From: Candidatus Apopatosoma intestinale
GTDB taxonomy: Bacteria; Bacillota; Clostridia; Oscillospirales; CAG-272
Reading direction: 5' to 3'
Length of the DNA: 5,351 nucleotides
NCBI GenBank assembly: GCA_018064545.1
Contig: JAGHUY010000066.1
Coordinates: forward strand, 1-5,351
Part shown: piece by piece, positions 1 to 5,351 of the stretch
Layout: each line of letters starts with the position of its first letter
Position numbering within the stretch: the first letter of the stretch is position 1
Notes under the pieces: model-generated
The model's input: the letters and a program-made list of their open reading frames with translations, nothing else
The model's database searches: none
Told to the model about the DNA's origin: nothing
Program-made: the position numbers and the translations under genes

Positions 1-432
1 CCGTAACCGTTCTTCCACGGCGCGTTCCGCATCGGGCATCGCGGCCCGACGGCAAAACCGGCGCGTATACGGATATGCCACCGTAGCCAAGGCCCTTCGT
101 GCGCCCCTTTCGTCATCTCTGTCGTCTTTTACGTGATAGGAAACCAGAACGGCGCCGATCTTTGCCGCATGGCGCAGAAACGCCGTATCCCCCATCATCG
201 GACGCCGGCGAAACGGATGACGGGCACAGCAGCGGCGTGTCACAGAATAAGACTCCCCGGTAGCGGAGAGCCGCAGAAGAGCCAAAAAAACGATGTCATA
301 AGAAAGAGTGGCGCACGAAAGTGCGCCTGTCTCTCTCTTCATAGCACGGCATAAACCGCAATAAACGCTTTTATAAAACTCGTATTCCCCCACCCGGAGT
401 TCCGGGATATAGGGCTTTACAAACCCGAACAC
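1..432 (-). CDS. DUF5685-type protein of unknown function, GTG start (C-terminus cut off)
   Basis: This frame is open from GTG at 432-430 to the window edge, giving 144 codons without a stop. A TAA (438-436, the stop of the preceding gene) lies in the same frame just upstream, so the start must follow it. GTG is the only sensible choice and gives the family-typical opening MFGFVKPYIPELRVGEYEFY. Further family-like segments are YCGLCRAMKR (24-33), SYDIVFLALL (44-53), CCARHPFRRRP (68-78) and the helix with VSYHVKDDRDDE (97-108). I recognise this pattern as DUF5685 from memory of clostridial members, where MFGYV, CG-C, YD-TFLALL, C--HP and DD--DE recur. The function is unknown. No signal peptide is seen, so it is probably cytoplasmic; C25, C28, C68/C69 and H72 could bind a metal. 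There is no strong Shine-Dalgarno (only GGGA, 12 bases before the GTG). The 3-base gap suggests translation coupled to the lipoprotein gene. It is rich in arginine. Confidence 0.88.
   Translation of the reverse strand, partial: MFGFVKPYIPELRVGEYEFYKSVYCGLCRAMKRETGALSCATLSYDIVFLALLRLSATGESYSVTRRCCARHPFRRRPMMGDTAFLRHAAKIGAVLVSYHVKDDRDDERGARRALATVAYPYTRRFCRRAAMPDAERAVEERLR
300..339 (-). other. Long hairpin inside the DUF5685-type gene (terminator-like, but coding)
   Basis: On the minus strand GGCGCAC-TTTC-GTGCGCC (327-310) forms a perfect 7-bp stem. Flanking AAGAGAGAG (339-331) pairs with CTCTTTCTT (308-300), allowing one G-U pair. The shape resembles an intrinsic terminator with a purine tract pairing to a pyrimidine tract. 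However, it lies within codons 32-45 of an open, family-like reading frame, and its T run is broken by C residues. Partial attenuation between the lipoprotein gene and the rest of this gene is possible but not shown. Confidence 0.45.
393..406 (-). other. GC-rich hairpin early in the DUF5685-type gene
   Basis: The minus strand reads CCCGGAACTCCGGG, a perfect inverted repeat: 5 base pairs with a 4-base loop, or formally 6 plus 2. It lies about 30 bases after the lipoprotein stop codon and within codons that encode PELR. There is no T run after it, so it is not an intrinsic terminator. It could shape the mRNA between the two genes or simply reflect codon choice. Confidence 0.4.
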
Positions 433-435
433 AAA

Positions 436-1653
436 TTATTGAAGTCCCATGGAAGAATAGTAGGCCACGTCGACAAAGTCGGTCAGATACGCTTTCGACG
501 CTTTGTAGCGGGAGACGACTTTCTCATCCACTACGATCATTTCGGCATACGGTTTGGAAATCTCGGTAAAGCGATCCGAATGGATGCTGTCGGTGATCTC
601 CGTCAGAATGTCCTTGTTATCCTCTTCGTTGTAAGCCTTTTCACGAAGTTCGACTCTCTTGGCAAAGTAGACCATGGAGTCGTTGGACACGGAGATACCC
701 TCTTCCGTGTATTCGCCGACTTCCAGTTCATGAATCTTGTTTGCAACCGTTTCGTCAAACAAAACGGTCGTGTTCTTGACGATGAATCCGTTCGGATATT
801 TTTCGGAGATGAAACCGTCGGAATACCGCTCGGCCAGTTCTTCAAAAGAAGTACCGGCAGCCAATGCCTGCTTGAGGGTTTCGGGCAACATCTGCTTTTC
901 TTCCTTCTCTTCGGTGGACAGTTCTTTGGTCTCGTATTTTTCCAGTTCAGTGATCACCTTGTTGCCGTTGTCATCCTCTTCGGTCTTGGTAGCATGGACG
1001 CGTTTGCCGTCCTCGCCCCGCACAACGGCGTTGTTCATATCCAGAACGATAAATTCATAGGAAACGTAATTCTCGGTAAAGTAAGCATCGATTTCCTCAT
1101 CGGAAGCTTTTTCGGTTCCGTTTTCCCCGAACAGACTGTTGCGGATAGCCTCATCGCGGAGAGTAGCAATATAGTAGTTGTATTCCTGCTCGGAAGTATA
1201 GCCGAAGTACTTCTTATAATAGCCCTCTTTGCCGTAGCCGTAATAGTCGACCATGCTTTTGAGCTGAGCGCGGTATTCGACCAACTTGGTTCCGTCGATC
1301 TCGGGGCTGCCGTATTTTTCGTAAAGATACTTTTCCACCAGAATGTTCTTAGCCGCGGCCAAAATCAAGGTGGTGAGACTCTCGTCATAGGTAATGGTAC
1401 TGCCGTCCTCGGCGGAATACTGAGTTCTCCAAAGAACGTCCGTATCGTTGGCGGTGCTCCATCCGTAGTTATAGAACGTCTGCCACTTCATATACGGGAA
1501 CAGAAAATCCAGTTCCTTGGTCGAAACGGTGTAAGTCTTGCCATCCACGGTGAGCGACATGGCCGTTTTCTCGCCGCACGCGGTCAGGGAGAACAGAGCC
1601 AGCACGATCATAGCCGTAGCCAGCACAATGGAAATCAGTCTTTTTGCTTTCAT
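436..1653 (-). CDS. PrsA/SurA-like foldase lipoprotein with a degenerate parvulin domain
   Basis: This is probably a membrane-anchored extracytoplasmic foldase or chaperone that acts on exported proteins. The 405-aa protein begins with a basic tip (MKAKR), a hydrophobic stretch at about 6-22 and a lipobox LTAC ending at Cys26, so it should be lipid-modified and held on the outer face of the membrane. A tyrosine-rich helical segment at about 85-195 resembles the SurA/PrsA N-terminal chaperone region, including YFGYTSEQEYNYYIATLRDE and SDEEIDAYFTENY. A parvulin-like part follows at about 197-335, with FIVLDM at 201-206, then AAGTSFEELAERYSDG and a final YFAKRVEL strand. Two parvulin core histidines seem to be missing, and a charged insertion splits the domain, so isomerase activity is doubtful. 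A PrsA/SurA-like gene after mfd is a known clostridial arrangement. It has its own promoter, and its stop is 3 bases before the next start. A prsA symbol would overstate the evidence. Confidence 0.85.
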   Translation of the reverse strand: MKAKRLISIVLATAMIVLALFSLTACGEKTAMSLTVDGKTYTVSTKELDFLFPYMKWQTFYNYGWSTANDTDVLWRTQYSAEDGSTITYDESLTTLILAAAKNILVEKYLYEKYGSPEIDGTKLVEYRAQLKSMVDYYGYGKEGYYKKYFGYTSEQEYNYYIATLRDEAIRNSLFGENGTEKASDEEIDAYFTENYVSYEFIVLDMNNAVVRGEDGKRVHATKTEEDDNGNKVITELEKYETKELSTEEKEEKQMLPETLKQALAAGTSFEELAERYSDGFISEKYPNGFIVKNTTVLFDETVANKIHELEVGEYTEEGISVSNDSMVYFAKRVELREKAYNEEDNKDILTEITDSIHSDRFTEISKPYAEMIVVDEKVVSRYKASKAYLTDFVDVAYYSSMGLQ

Positions 1654-1662
1654 TTTGGGTAA

Positions 1663-1670
1663 CTCCTTCT
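1663..1670 (-). promoter_or_regulatory. Ribosome binding site of the lipoprotein gene
   Basis: AGAAGGAG on the minus strand ends 9 bases before the ATG at 1653-1651. It is a strong Shine-Dalgarno match at an acceptable distance. It confirms the chosen start, which also gives a proper lipoprotein signal peptide. Confidence 0.8.
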
Positions 1671-1708
1671 CGGGGCCGTTAGAAATGTCGAAAAACCCGT
1701 TTTTTTAC

Positions 1709-1730
1709 TATACGGAATATATTATACGGA
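1709..1730 (-). repeat. Tandem TCCGTATA direct repeat across the -10 region
   Basis: The octamer TCCGTATA occurs on the minus strand at 1730-1723 and again at 1716-1709, separated by ATATAT, a 14-base period. The first copy contributes the start of the TATAAT box, and the second overlaps the predicted transcription start. It may be a regulator site or a duplicated -10 element; in this AT-rich spacer, chance is also possible. Confidence 0.45.
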
Positions 1731-1748
1731 TAAAATTGAAATTGTCTA
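1721..1748 (-). promoter_or_regulatory. Sigma-A type promoter for the lipoprotein gene
   Basis: On the minus strand, TAGACA at 1748-1743 matches five of six bases of the TTGACA -35 consensus. A 16-base AT-rich spacer separates it from a perfect TATAAT -10 box at 1726-1721. Initiation would be expected near 1714, giving a leader of about 60 bases before the lipoprotein ATG. The first three bases of the -35 box are the mfd TAG stop codon. The position, orientation and near-consensus boxes fit a promoter for the lipoprotein gene and the gene after it. It has not been tested, and read-through from mfd is also possible because no clear terminator is seen. Confidence 0.65.
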
Positions 1749-4700
1749 CTCTTTTTCGGATTTTAATTGTAAATACTTTTTTAACAATTCTCGGATCCAT
1801 TCAAAAACCGGCTCTCCGCGTTTGCACTTACAGGTCACGTAAGAGCGGTCGGACGGCGTGATGACGATCCGGGCCGGAAAGGCCGCGGCCATTTGGGACC
1901 ACACGGCAAAGTCCAGTTTTGCCGGATAGATCAGCACCGCGTTCTCCCGCCGATCGATCTGCGTAAAGCCGCACTGACCGCCCTGTGAGCGGGCAAGAGA
2001 GGCGCAAAGAAGTGTTTCCACCGCCGTCGGCATATCGCCGTAACGGTCAAGAAGTTCGTCCGCAATGTCGTCGAGGTCTTCTTCGGTCTCGATCGCGGCG
2101 ATCTTTTTATACATATCAATCCGTTGCGACGGGCTGGCGATATAACTTTCGGGAATATAGGAATCCCGGCCGACCGAGATCGTGCATTCCATCTTTTTCG
2201 GCTGAATCTCGCCTTTTTCCTCCAACACGGCTTCGTTCAGAATTTTCAGATACATATCGTAACCGACGCTCTGCATATGTCCGTGCTGACGGGCACCCAA
2301 CACGTCGCCCGCTCCCCGGATTTCCAAATCCCGGAGCGCAATTTTGAAGCCCGAACCGAACTCCGTATAATCGCGGATGGCCGCCAGTCGTTTGGCGGAA
2401 ATCTCGGATAAGGCTTTCCCCTGCCGATAGGTGAAATACGCATAGGCACGGCGGGCACTCCGTCCGACCCGTCCGCGGATCTGATGGAGTTGTGCCAGTC
2501 CCATCGTATCGGCATTTTCTATGATTAACGTATTCGCATTCGGCACGTCCACGCCCGTTTCGATGATCGTCGTACAGACAAGAATGTCGATTTCCCCCGC
2601 CACGAGAGATTGCCAGATGTCTGCCAGTTCTTCTTTTTCCATCTGACCGTGTGCGATCTCGATTCTGGCGTCCGGGAAAGCCTTTCCGAGTTTGGCGGCC
2701 GCCGACGTGATCGTTTCGACCCGGTTATAGAGATAGAAAACCTGCCCGCCGCGGTGCAGTTCTCGCCGGATGGCCTCGTGGATCAGCACGTCGTCGTATT
2801 CCAGCACATAGGTCTGAACCGGAACGCGGTCTCCCGGAGCTTCGTCCAGTACCGACATATCGCGGATGGTATTCATGGCCATATTGAGCGTTCGCGGGAT
2901 CGGCGTGGCCGTCAGCGTCAGCACGTCCACGTTTTTGGCCATCTGTTTCAGTTTTTCTTTATGAGCGACACCAAACCGCTGTTCCTCGTCGATGATGACA
3001 AGGCCGAGATCGTGAAACTGAATATCCGCTGAGAGCAGTCGGTGCGTCCCCACGATGATGTCCACTTCGCCCCGGCGTAAGGCTCGAACGGTGGCTTCCT
3101 GTTCTCCGGCCGTCCGGAAACGGGACAGAAGAGCCGCTTTGACAGGGAAATCGCGCATCCGGGAACAGATGGTCTGATAATGTTGCATGGCAAGGATCGT
3201 CGTAGGAACAAGAATGGCCACCTGTTTGCCCGCCACGACCGCTTTGAAAGCCGCCCGGAGTGCCACTTCGGTCTTGCCGAATCCGACGTCTCCGCAAAGC
3301 AGACGATCCATCGGAACGGGACGTTCCATGTCGCGTTTGATCTCTTCGGCGGCGGCCAGTTGCCCCTCCGTCTCCTCGTAATCGAACGACGTTTCAAAAT
3401 CCCGTTGCATCGCGTCGTCCTGCGGGAAAGCATACCCCGGCCGACGAAGCCGCTCCGCGTAGAGGGCGATCAGTTCTTTGGCCATCTCCTTGACTTCGCC
3501 CTTGACTCTCGCTTTGGCGTGCGTCCACTCCATGCCGCCGAGTTTGGACAGTTTCAGAGAATCGTCGTCCGCGCCGGCCCCGATGTATTTGGAAACCGTC
3601 TCGATCTGTTCGCAACGGACGTACAGAACGTCGGCACCCGCATACTGGATTTTGATATGGTCATGGCACACGCCCTGATAATCGCGGATGGTTTCGAGAC
3701 CCATATATTTTCCGATGCCGTGTGTCTCGAGAACCACATAGTCGCCCACGGTCAGATCGGCATAGGACAGGATTTTTTCCTGCGAGGTTTTCTTGTTTTT
3801 CGAGCCTCGTCTTGCTCGCGTCCGGATCGGACCGGCCTGCTCTCCGCCCAAGGACAAAAGCAGAAAATGGTCGGTCATCAGTTCAAATCCGGTGCCGCCG
3901 AACACCGTGACGGTCGGATACCCCGGCACCGGTTGAATTTTCGCCGGATCGGTCACGGTCTGACAGCGGATGTCGCGGTCGCGGAGCAGTTCCTCCGTAG
4001 CGGAGGCTTCCGTTTCGCTCCCCGCCGCGATGACGATCTCGTAACGGGAGCGAAGATAGCCTTGCAGTTCATCGGCAAGGAGTTCGGCACTTGCGTCCTT
4101 GACGGCTGTCGTGCGAGTTTTGTACGTGTAGAGTTCCGAAAGCCGCCCCGGATACTGCGTCAAAAACGGATTGATGACCATGGCCCCGGTCTTTTCCGCA
4201 AAACGAAACAGATCGTTTTCTCCGTCCGTCATGCGGAAAGAACGACCCGATGCCAGCCCGTCGGTGATCAGATCGCGGACGGTCTCCTCCCGCATCCGTA
4301 AAGCGCCCTTCAGCCGTTCCGTCATCCCGGCGGAATCGAGGAGAAAGACGGCTCCGTCCTCCGGAAAATAATCGAGAAGCGAGGCCGGTTCCGGATAAAC
4401 ACAAGTCATATACTTCTCCGCAAAAGGCAATTCCATCCCCGAAACGATCATGTCTCTTTCGTGAGAAAGCGACGTGCGGACTTCGGCACTTTTGGCCTTT
4501 TTGATCAGTCCCTCCACTTCGGCGAGAATGGCCGAACGCGCCTGCTCTGACGGGAGTATTTCGCGTGCCGGAATTATATTATACGATTGTATATTTTCGG
4601 TTTTACGCTGTGTCAATATGTCAAAAAAGCCGATCTGATCGATCTCATCGCCGAACAGTTCCATACGGATCGGAGCATCGCCCTGCGGGGAGAAAATGTC

Positions 4701-5252
4701 GGCAATTCCTCCGCGGATGCTGAACTTTCCTTTTCCGTCCACAAGATCGGTCGGCGTATAGCCGAACGCGACCAGTTTTTCGGCCAGTTCCCTCATATCC
4801 GCCGTGCCGCCGACAGAGAGTTCCAAGGTTCCCTGCGTCAGAAGCGAAGCCGGAACGGTCTCCTGCAAAACCGCGTCCGGAGTGGACACAAGGATCGGAC
4901 AATGCCCGCCTTTCAATTCCGAAAGAGCGTAGAGCCGCTCGTATTCCGCGTCATGAGAAGAAATAATATTGTAGTAAACCGGGTCGCGGACCGGATAGAA
5001 CAGCGCCGTCACGTCATAGTGGGAAAGTGCCGTGATCACCCGCCGCGCCGTTTTTTCATCCGGTACGAGAATCAAAGCGGGGACGTGGCGATTCCGGGAA
5101 ACGAAAGTAGCGAGGAAAGCCTCCTCGGCCCCCTCGCAAAGTCCCGTTATCATGACCGGCAGACGTTTGGGTAATGCCCTTGCGTTCTGCCAGTTTTTTT
5201 CGATCTGCCCGTATTCCCTTTCCGCGGCAAACCGTTCGAGAATTCCGTTCAT
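1746..5252 (-). CDS. mfd: Transcription-repair coupling factor Mfd
   Basis: Mfd is a cytoplasmic ATP-driven DNA translocase. It binds RNA polymerase stalled at lesions, pushes it off the template and recruits UvrA for nucleotide excision repair. The 1168-aa protein has the full family length and domain order. Residues 1-350 are the UvrB-like module, including the UvrA-contact domain (about 160-220, with FSIRGGIADIF). It has no usable Walker A motif: the spot reads GLCEGAEEAF at 37-46, as expected for this degenerate ATPase fold. A CarD-like RNA-polymerase-binding domain spans about 495-555 (VGDYVVLETHGIGKYMG). The RecG-like motor follows: Walker A GDVGFGKT at 654-661, DEEQ box 755-758, TAT 781-783, motif V TTIIETGVDVPNANT near 894-908, and motif VI QIRGRVGR at 924-931. 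The translocation (TRG) segment follows at about 950-1000, and the C-terminal UvrA-masking domain at about 1025-1145. The start is fixed by a well-placed AGGAG. All motor motifs look intact, so it should be functional. Confidence 0.98.
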   Translation of the reverse strand: MNGILERFAAEREYGQIEKNWQNARALPKRLPVMITGLCEGAEEAFLATFVSRNRHVPALILVPDEKTARRVITALSHYDVTALFYPVRDPVYYNIISSHDAEYERLYALSELKGGHCPILVSTPDAVLQETVPASLLTQGTLELSVGGTADMRELAEKLVAFGYTPTDLVDGKGKFSIRGGIADIFSPQGDAPIRMELFGDEIDQIGFFDILTQRKTENIQSYNIIPAREILPSEQARSAILAEVEGLIKKAKSAEVRTSLSHERDMIVSGMELPFAEKYMTCVYPEPASLLDYFPEDGAVFLLDSAGMTERLKGALRMREETVRDLITDGLASGRSFRMTDGENDLFRFAEKTGAMVINPFLTQYPGRLSELYTYKTRTTAVKDASAELLADELQGYLRSRYEIVIAAGSETEASATEELLRDRDIRCQTVTDPAKIQPVPGYPTVTVFGGTGFELMTDHFLLLSLGGEQAGPIRTRARRGSKNKKTSQEKILSYADLTVGDYVVLETHGIGKYMGLETIRDYQGVCHDHIKIQYAGADVLYVRCEQIETVSKYIGAGADDDSLKLSKLGGMEWTHAKARVKGEVKEMAKELIALYAERLRRPGYAFPQDDAMQRDFETSFDYEETEGQLAAAEEIKRDMERPVPMDRLLCGDVGFGKTEVALRAAFKAVVAGKQVAILVPTTILAMQHYQTICSRMRDFPVKAALLSRFRTAGEQEATVRALRRGEVDIIVGTHRLLSADIQFHDLGLVIIDEEQRFGVAHKEKLKQMAKNVDVLTLTATPIPRTLNMAMNTIRDMSVLDEAPGDRVPVQTYVLEYDDVLIHEAIRRELHRGGQVFYLYNRVETITSAAAKLGKAFPDARIEIAHGQMEKEELADIWQSLVAGEIDILVCTTIIETGVDVPNANTLIIENADTMGLAQLHQIRGRVGRSARRAYAYFTYRQGKALSEISAKRLAAIRDYTEFGSGFKIALRDLEIRGAGDVLGARQHGHMQSVGYDMYLKILNEAVLEEKGEIQPKKMECTISVGRDSYIPESYIASPSQRIDMYKKIAAIETEEDLDDIADELLDRYGDMPTAVETLLCASLARSQGGQCGFTQIDRRENAVLIYPAKLDFAVWSQMAAAFPARIVITPSDRSYVTCKCKRGEPVFEWIRELLKKYLQLKSEKE
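4578..4624 (-). promoter_or_regulatory. Possible internal promoter in an AT-rich patch of mfd
   Basis: Within mfd codons of about 210-225 the minus strand carries two perfect TTGACA boxes (4624-4619 and 4616-4611). Seventeen bases after the second is TATACA (4593-4588), and a perfect TATAAT lies further on (4583-4578). TATACA lacks the conserved final T, and TATAAT is 27 bases from the nearer -35 box, too far for a standard promoter. The same bases encode expected Mfd residues (FFDILTQR, then IIPARE), so chance from AT-rich codons is a good explanation. Confidence 0.18.
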
Positions 5253-5258
5253 AGCTTT

Positions 5259-5263
5259 CTCCT
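5259..5263 (-). promoter_or_regulatory. mfd ribosome binding site overlapping the pth stop
   Basis: On the minus strand the pth stop and the mfd start read TAGGAGAAAGCTATG. The AGGAG Shine-Dalgarno core shares the AG of the pth TAG stop codon and sits 6 bases before the mfd ATG. A ribosome terminating on pth would cover this site, so translational coupling of the two genes is likely. The site also supports ATG 5252-5250 as the true mfd start. Confidence 0.8.
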
Positions 5264-5351
5264 ATCCGTTGTATCTGCTCATGGCTTCTTCCGTTTTTCC
5301 ATCAAGAAGAAGCGTCACGGCACCGCAGACGTCGTCCAGTCGCTCATCAAT
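5262..5351 (-). CDS. pth: Peptidyl-tRNA hydrolase, C-terminal end (partial)
   Basis: Pth cleaves the ester bond of peptidyl-tRNAs that drop off the ribosome, which frees the tRNA for reuse in the cytoplasm. Only the last 29 codons are in the window; the start lies beyond position 5351. The reading frame ends in a TAG at 5264-5262 and its last residues read LLLDGKTEEAMSRYNG. This resembles the usual Pth ending: a final amphipathic helix, a short glycine-containing turn, then an EAM-(S/N)-(R/K)-(Y/F)-N tail. The catalytic His, Asn and Asp residues would lie in the missing part and cannot be checked. The call rests on this short tail plus position directly upstream of mfd, a common Firmicutes arrangement. 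The gap to mfd is 9 bases, so the two are very probably co-transcribed. Confidence 0.82.
   Translation of the reverse strand: MDERLDDVCGAVTLLLDGKTEEAMSRYNG

Noticed and set aside
284..290. A run of seven T on the minus strand in the DUF5685-type gene as a frameshift site.
   Set aside because: The run is split 2-3-2 by the reading frame rather than 1-3-3 as in a standard -1 slippery heptamer, and family-like residues continue in the same frame on both sides.
300..339. Reading the long hairpin as the intrinsic terminator of the lipoprotein gene.
   Set aside because: It lies within the coding sequence of the next gene, and its T tract is interrupted. A terminator here would cut off a gene that starts three bases after the lipoprotein stop.
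133..354. A 73-codon plus-strand frame (starting MIGNQNGADL) in the low-coordinate region.
   Set aside because: It lies opposite the well-supported GTG-started DUF5685-type frame, crosses the hairpin at 300-339 and has no family resemblance.
439..1662. A 407-codon open frame on the plus strand opposite the lipoprotein gene.
   Set aside because: It is the antisense of a clear coding frame. The product (rich in F, V, G and H, with no recognisable domain) is what reverse reading of acidic, Glu/Lys-rich codons gives, and the minus-strand gene has a signal peptide, lipobox and ribosome binding site.
1691..1706. AAAAACCCGTTTTTTT as a terminator between mfd and the lipoprotein gene.
   Set aside because: The possible stem is mostly A-T pairs with almost no loop, too weak for an intrinsic terminator, and it lies downstream of the predicted start site inside the leader.
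3180..4301. A 373-codon open frame on the plus strand opposite mfd.
   Set aside because: It is antisense to conserved Mfd motor and CarD-like domain codons. It shows no domain of its own, and its length reflects the codon composition of the GC-rich mfd strand.
4587..5174. A 195-codon open frame on the plus strand opposite the mfd N-terminus.
   Set aside because: It is arginine-rich and low in recognisable structure, and it lies wholly opposite the conserved UvrB-like module, so it is a shadow.

Overview
The window is a run of four genes, all read on the minus strand, so transcription goes from high to low coordinates. It looks like ordinary chromosome from a low-G+C-phylum (Firmicutes/Bacillota) bacterium, most likely class Clostridia. 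The reasons are the pth-mfd-PrsA/SurA-like order known from clostridial and bacillar genomes, AGGAG-type ribosome binding sites, and a protein of the DUF5685 type, which I know from Clostridia. The sequence is fairly GC-rich for a clostridium, which would suit an uncultured gut or Oscillospirales-like lineage. That narrower placement is a guess. I see no mobile element, CRISPR array, tRNA or rRNA.

Layout in transcription order: (1) 5351-5262 is the last 29 codons of peptidyl-tRNA hydrolase (pth). (2) 5252-1746 is a complete transcription-repair coupling factor (mfd, 1168 aa). It starts 9 bases after the pth stop, and its ribosome binding site overlaps that stop codon. (3) A 92-base gap (1745-1654) holds a good sigma-A type promoter whose -35 box begins with the mfd stop codon. 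(4) 1653-436 is a 405-aa lipoprotein of the SurA/PrsA (parvulin-like foldase) group. (5) 432-1 and beyond is the first 144 codons of a DUF5685-type protein. It starts with GTG three bases after the preceding stop codon. An ATG-only gene search misses it, yet it fills all the apparently empty sequence below 436.

Functionally this is a housekeeping cluster. Pth recycles peptidyl-tRNA, Mfd removes stalled RNA polymerase and recruits repair proteins, and the lipoprotein probably helps proteins fold outside the membrane. The last gene has no known function. The promoter before the lipoprotein suggests that it and the DUF5685 gene can be expressed separately from pth-mfd. No convincing intrinsic terminator lies between genes, so read-through across the cluster is possible.

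I found no clear new biological system. The points most worth a second look are the GTG-started gene with its Cys/His motif, the lipoprotein's apparently non-catalytic parvulin domain with a charged insertion, and the promoter built across the mfd stop codon with a repeated TCCGTATA element.
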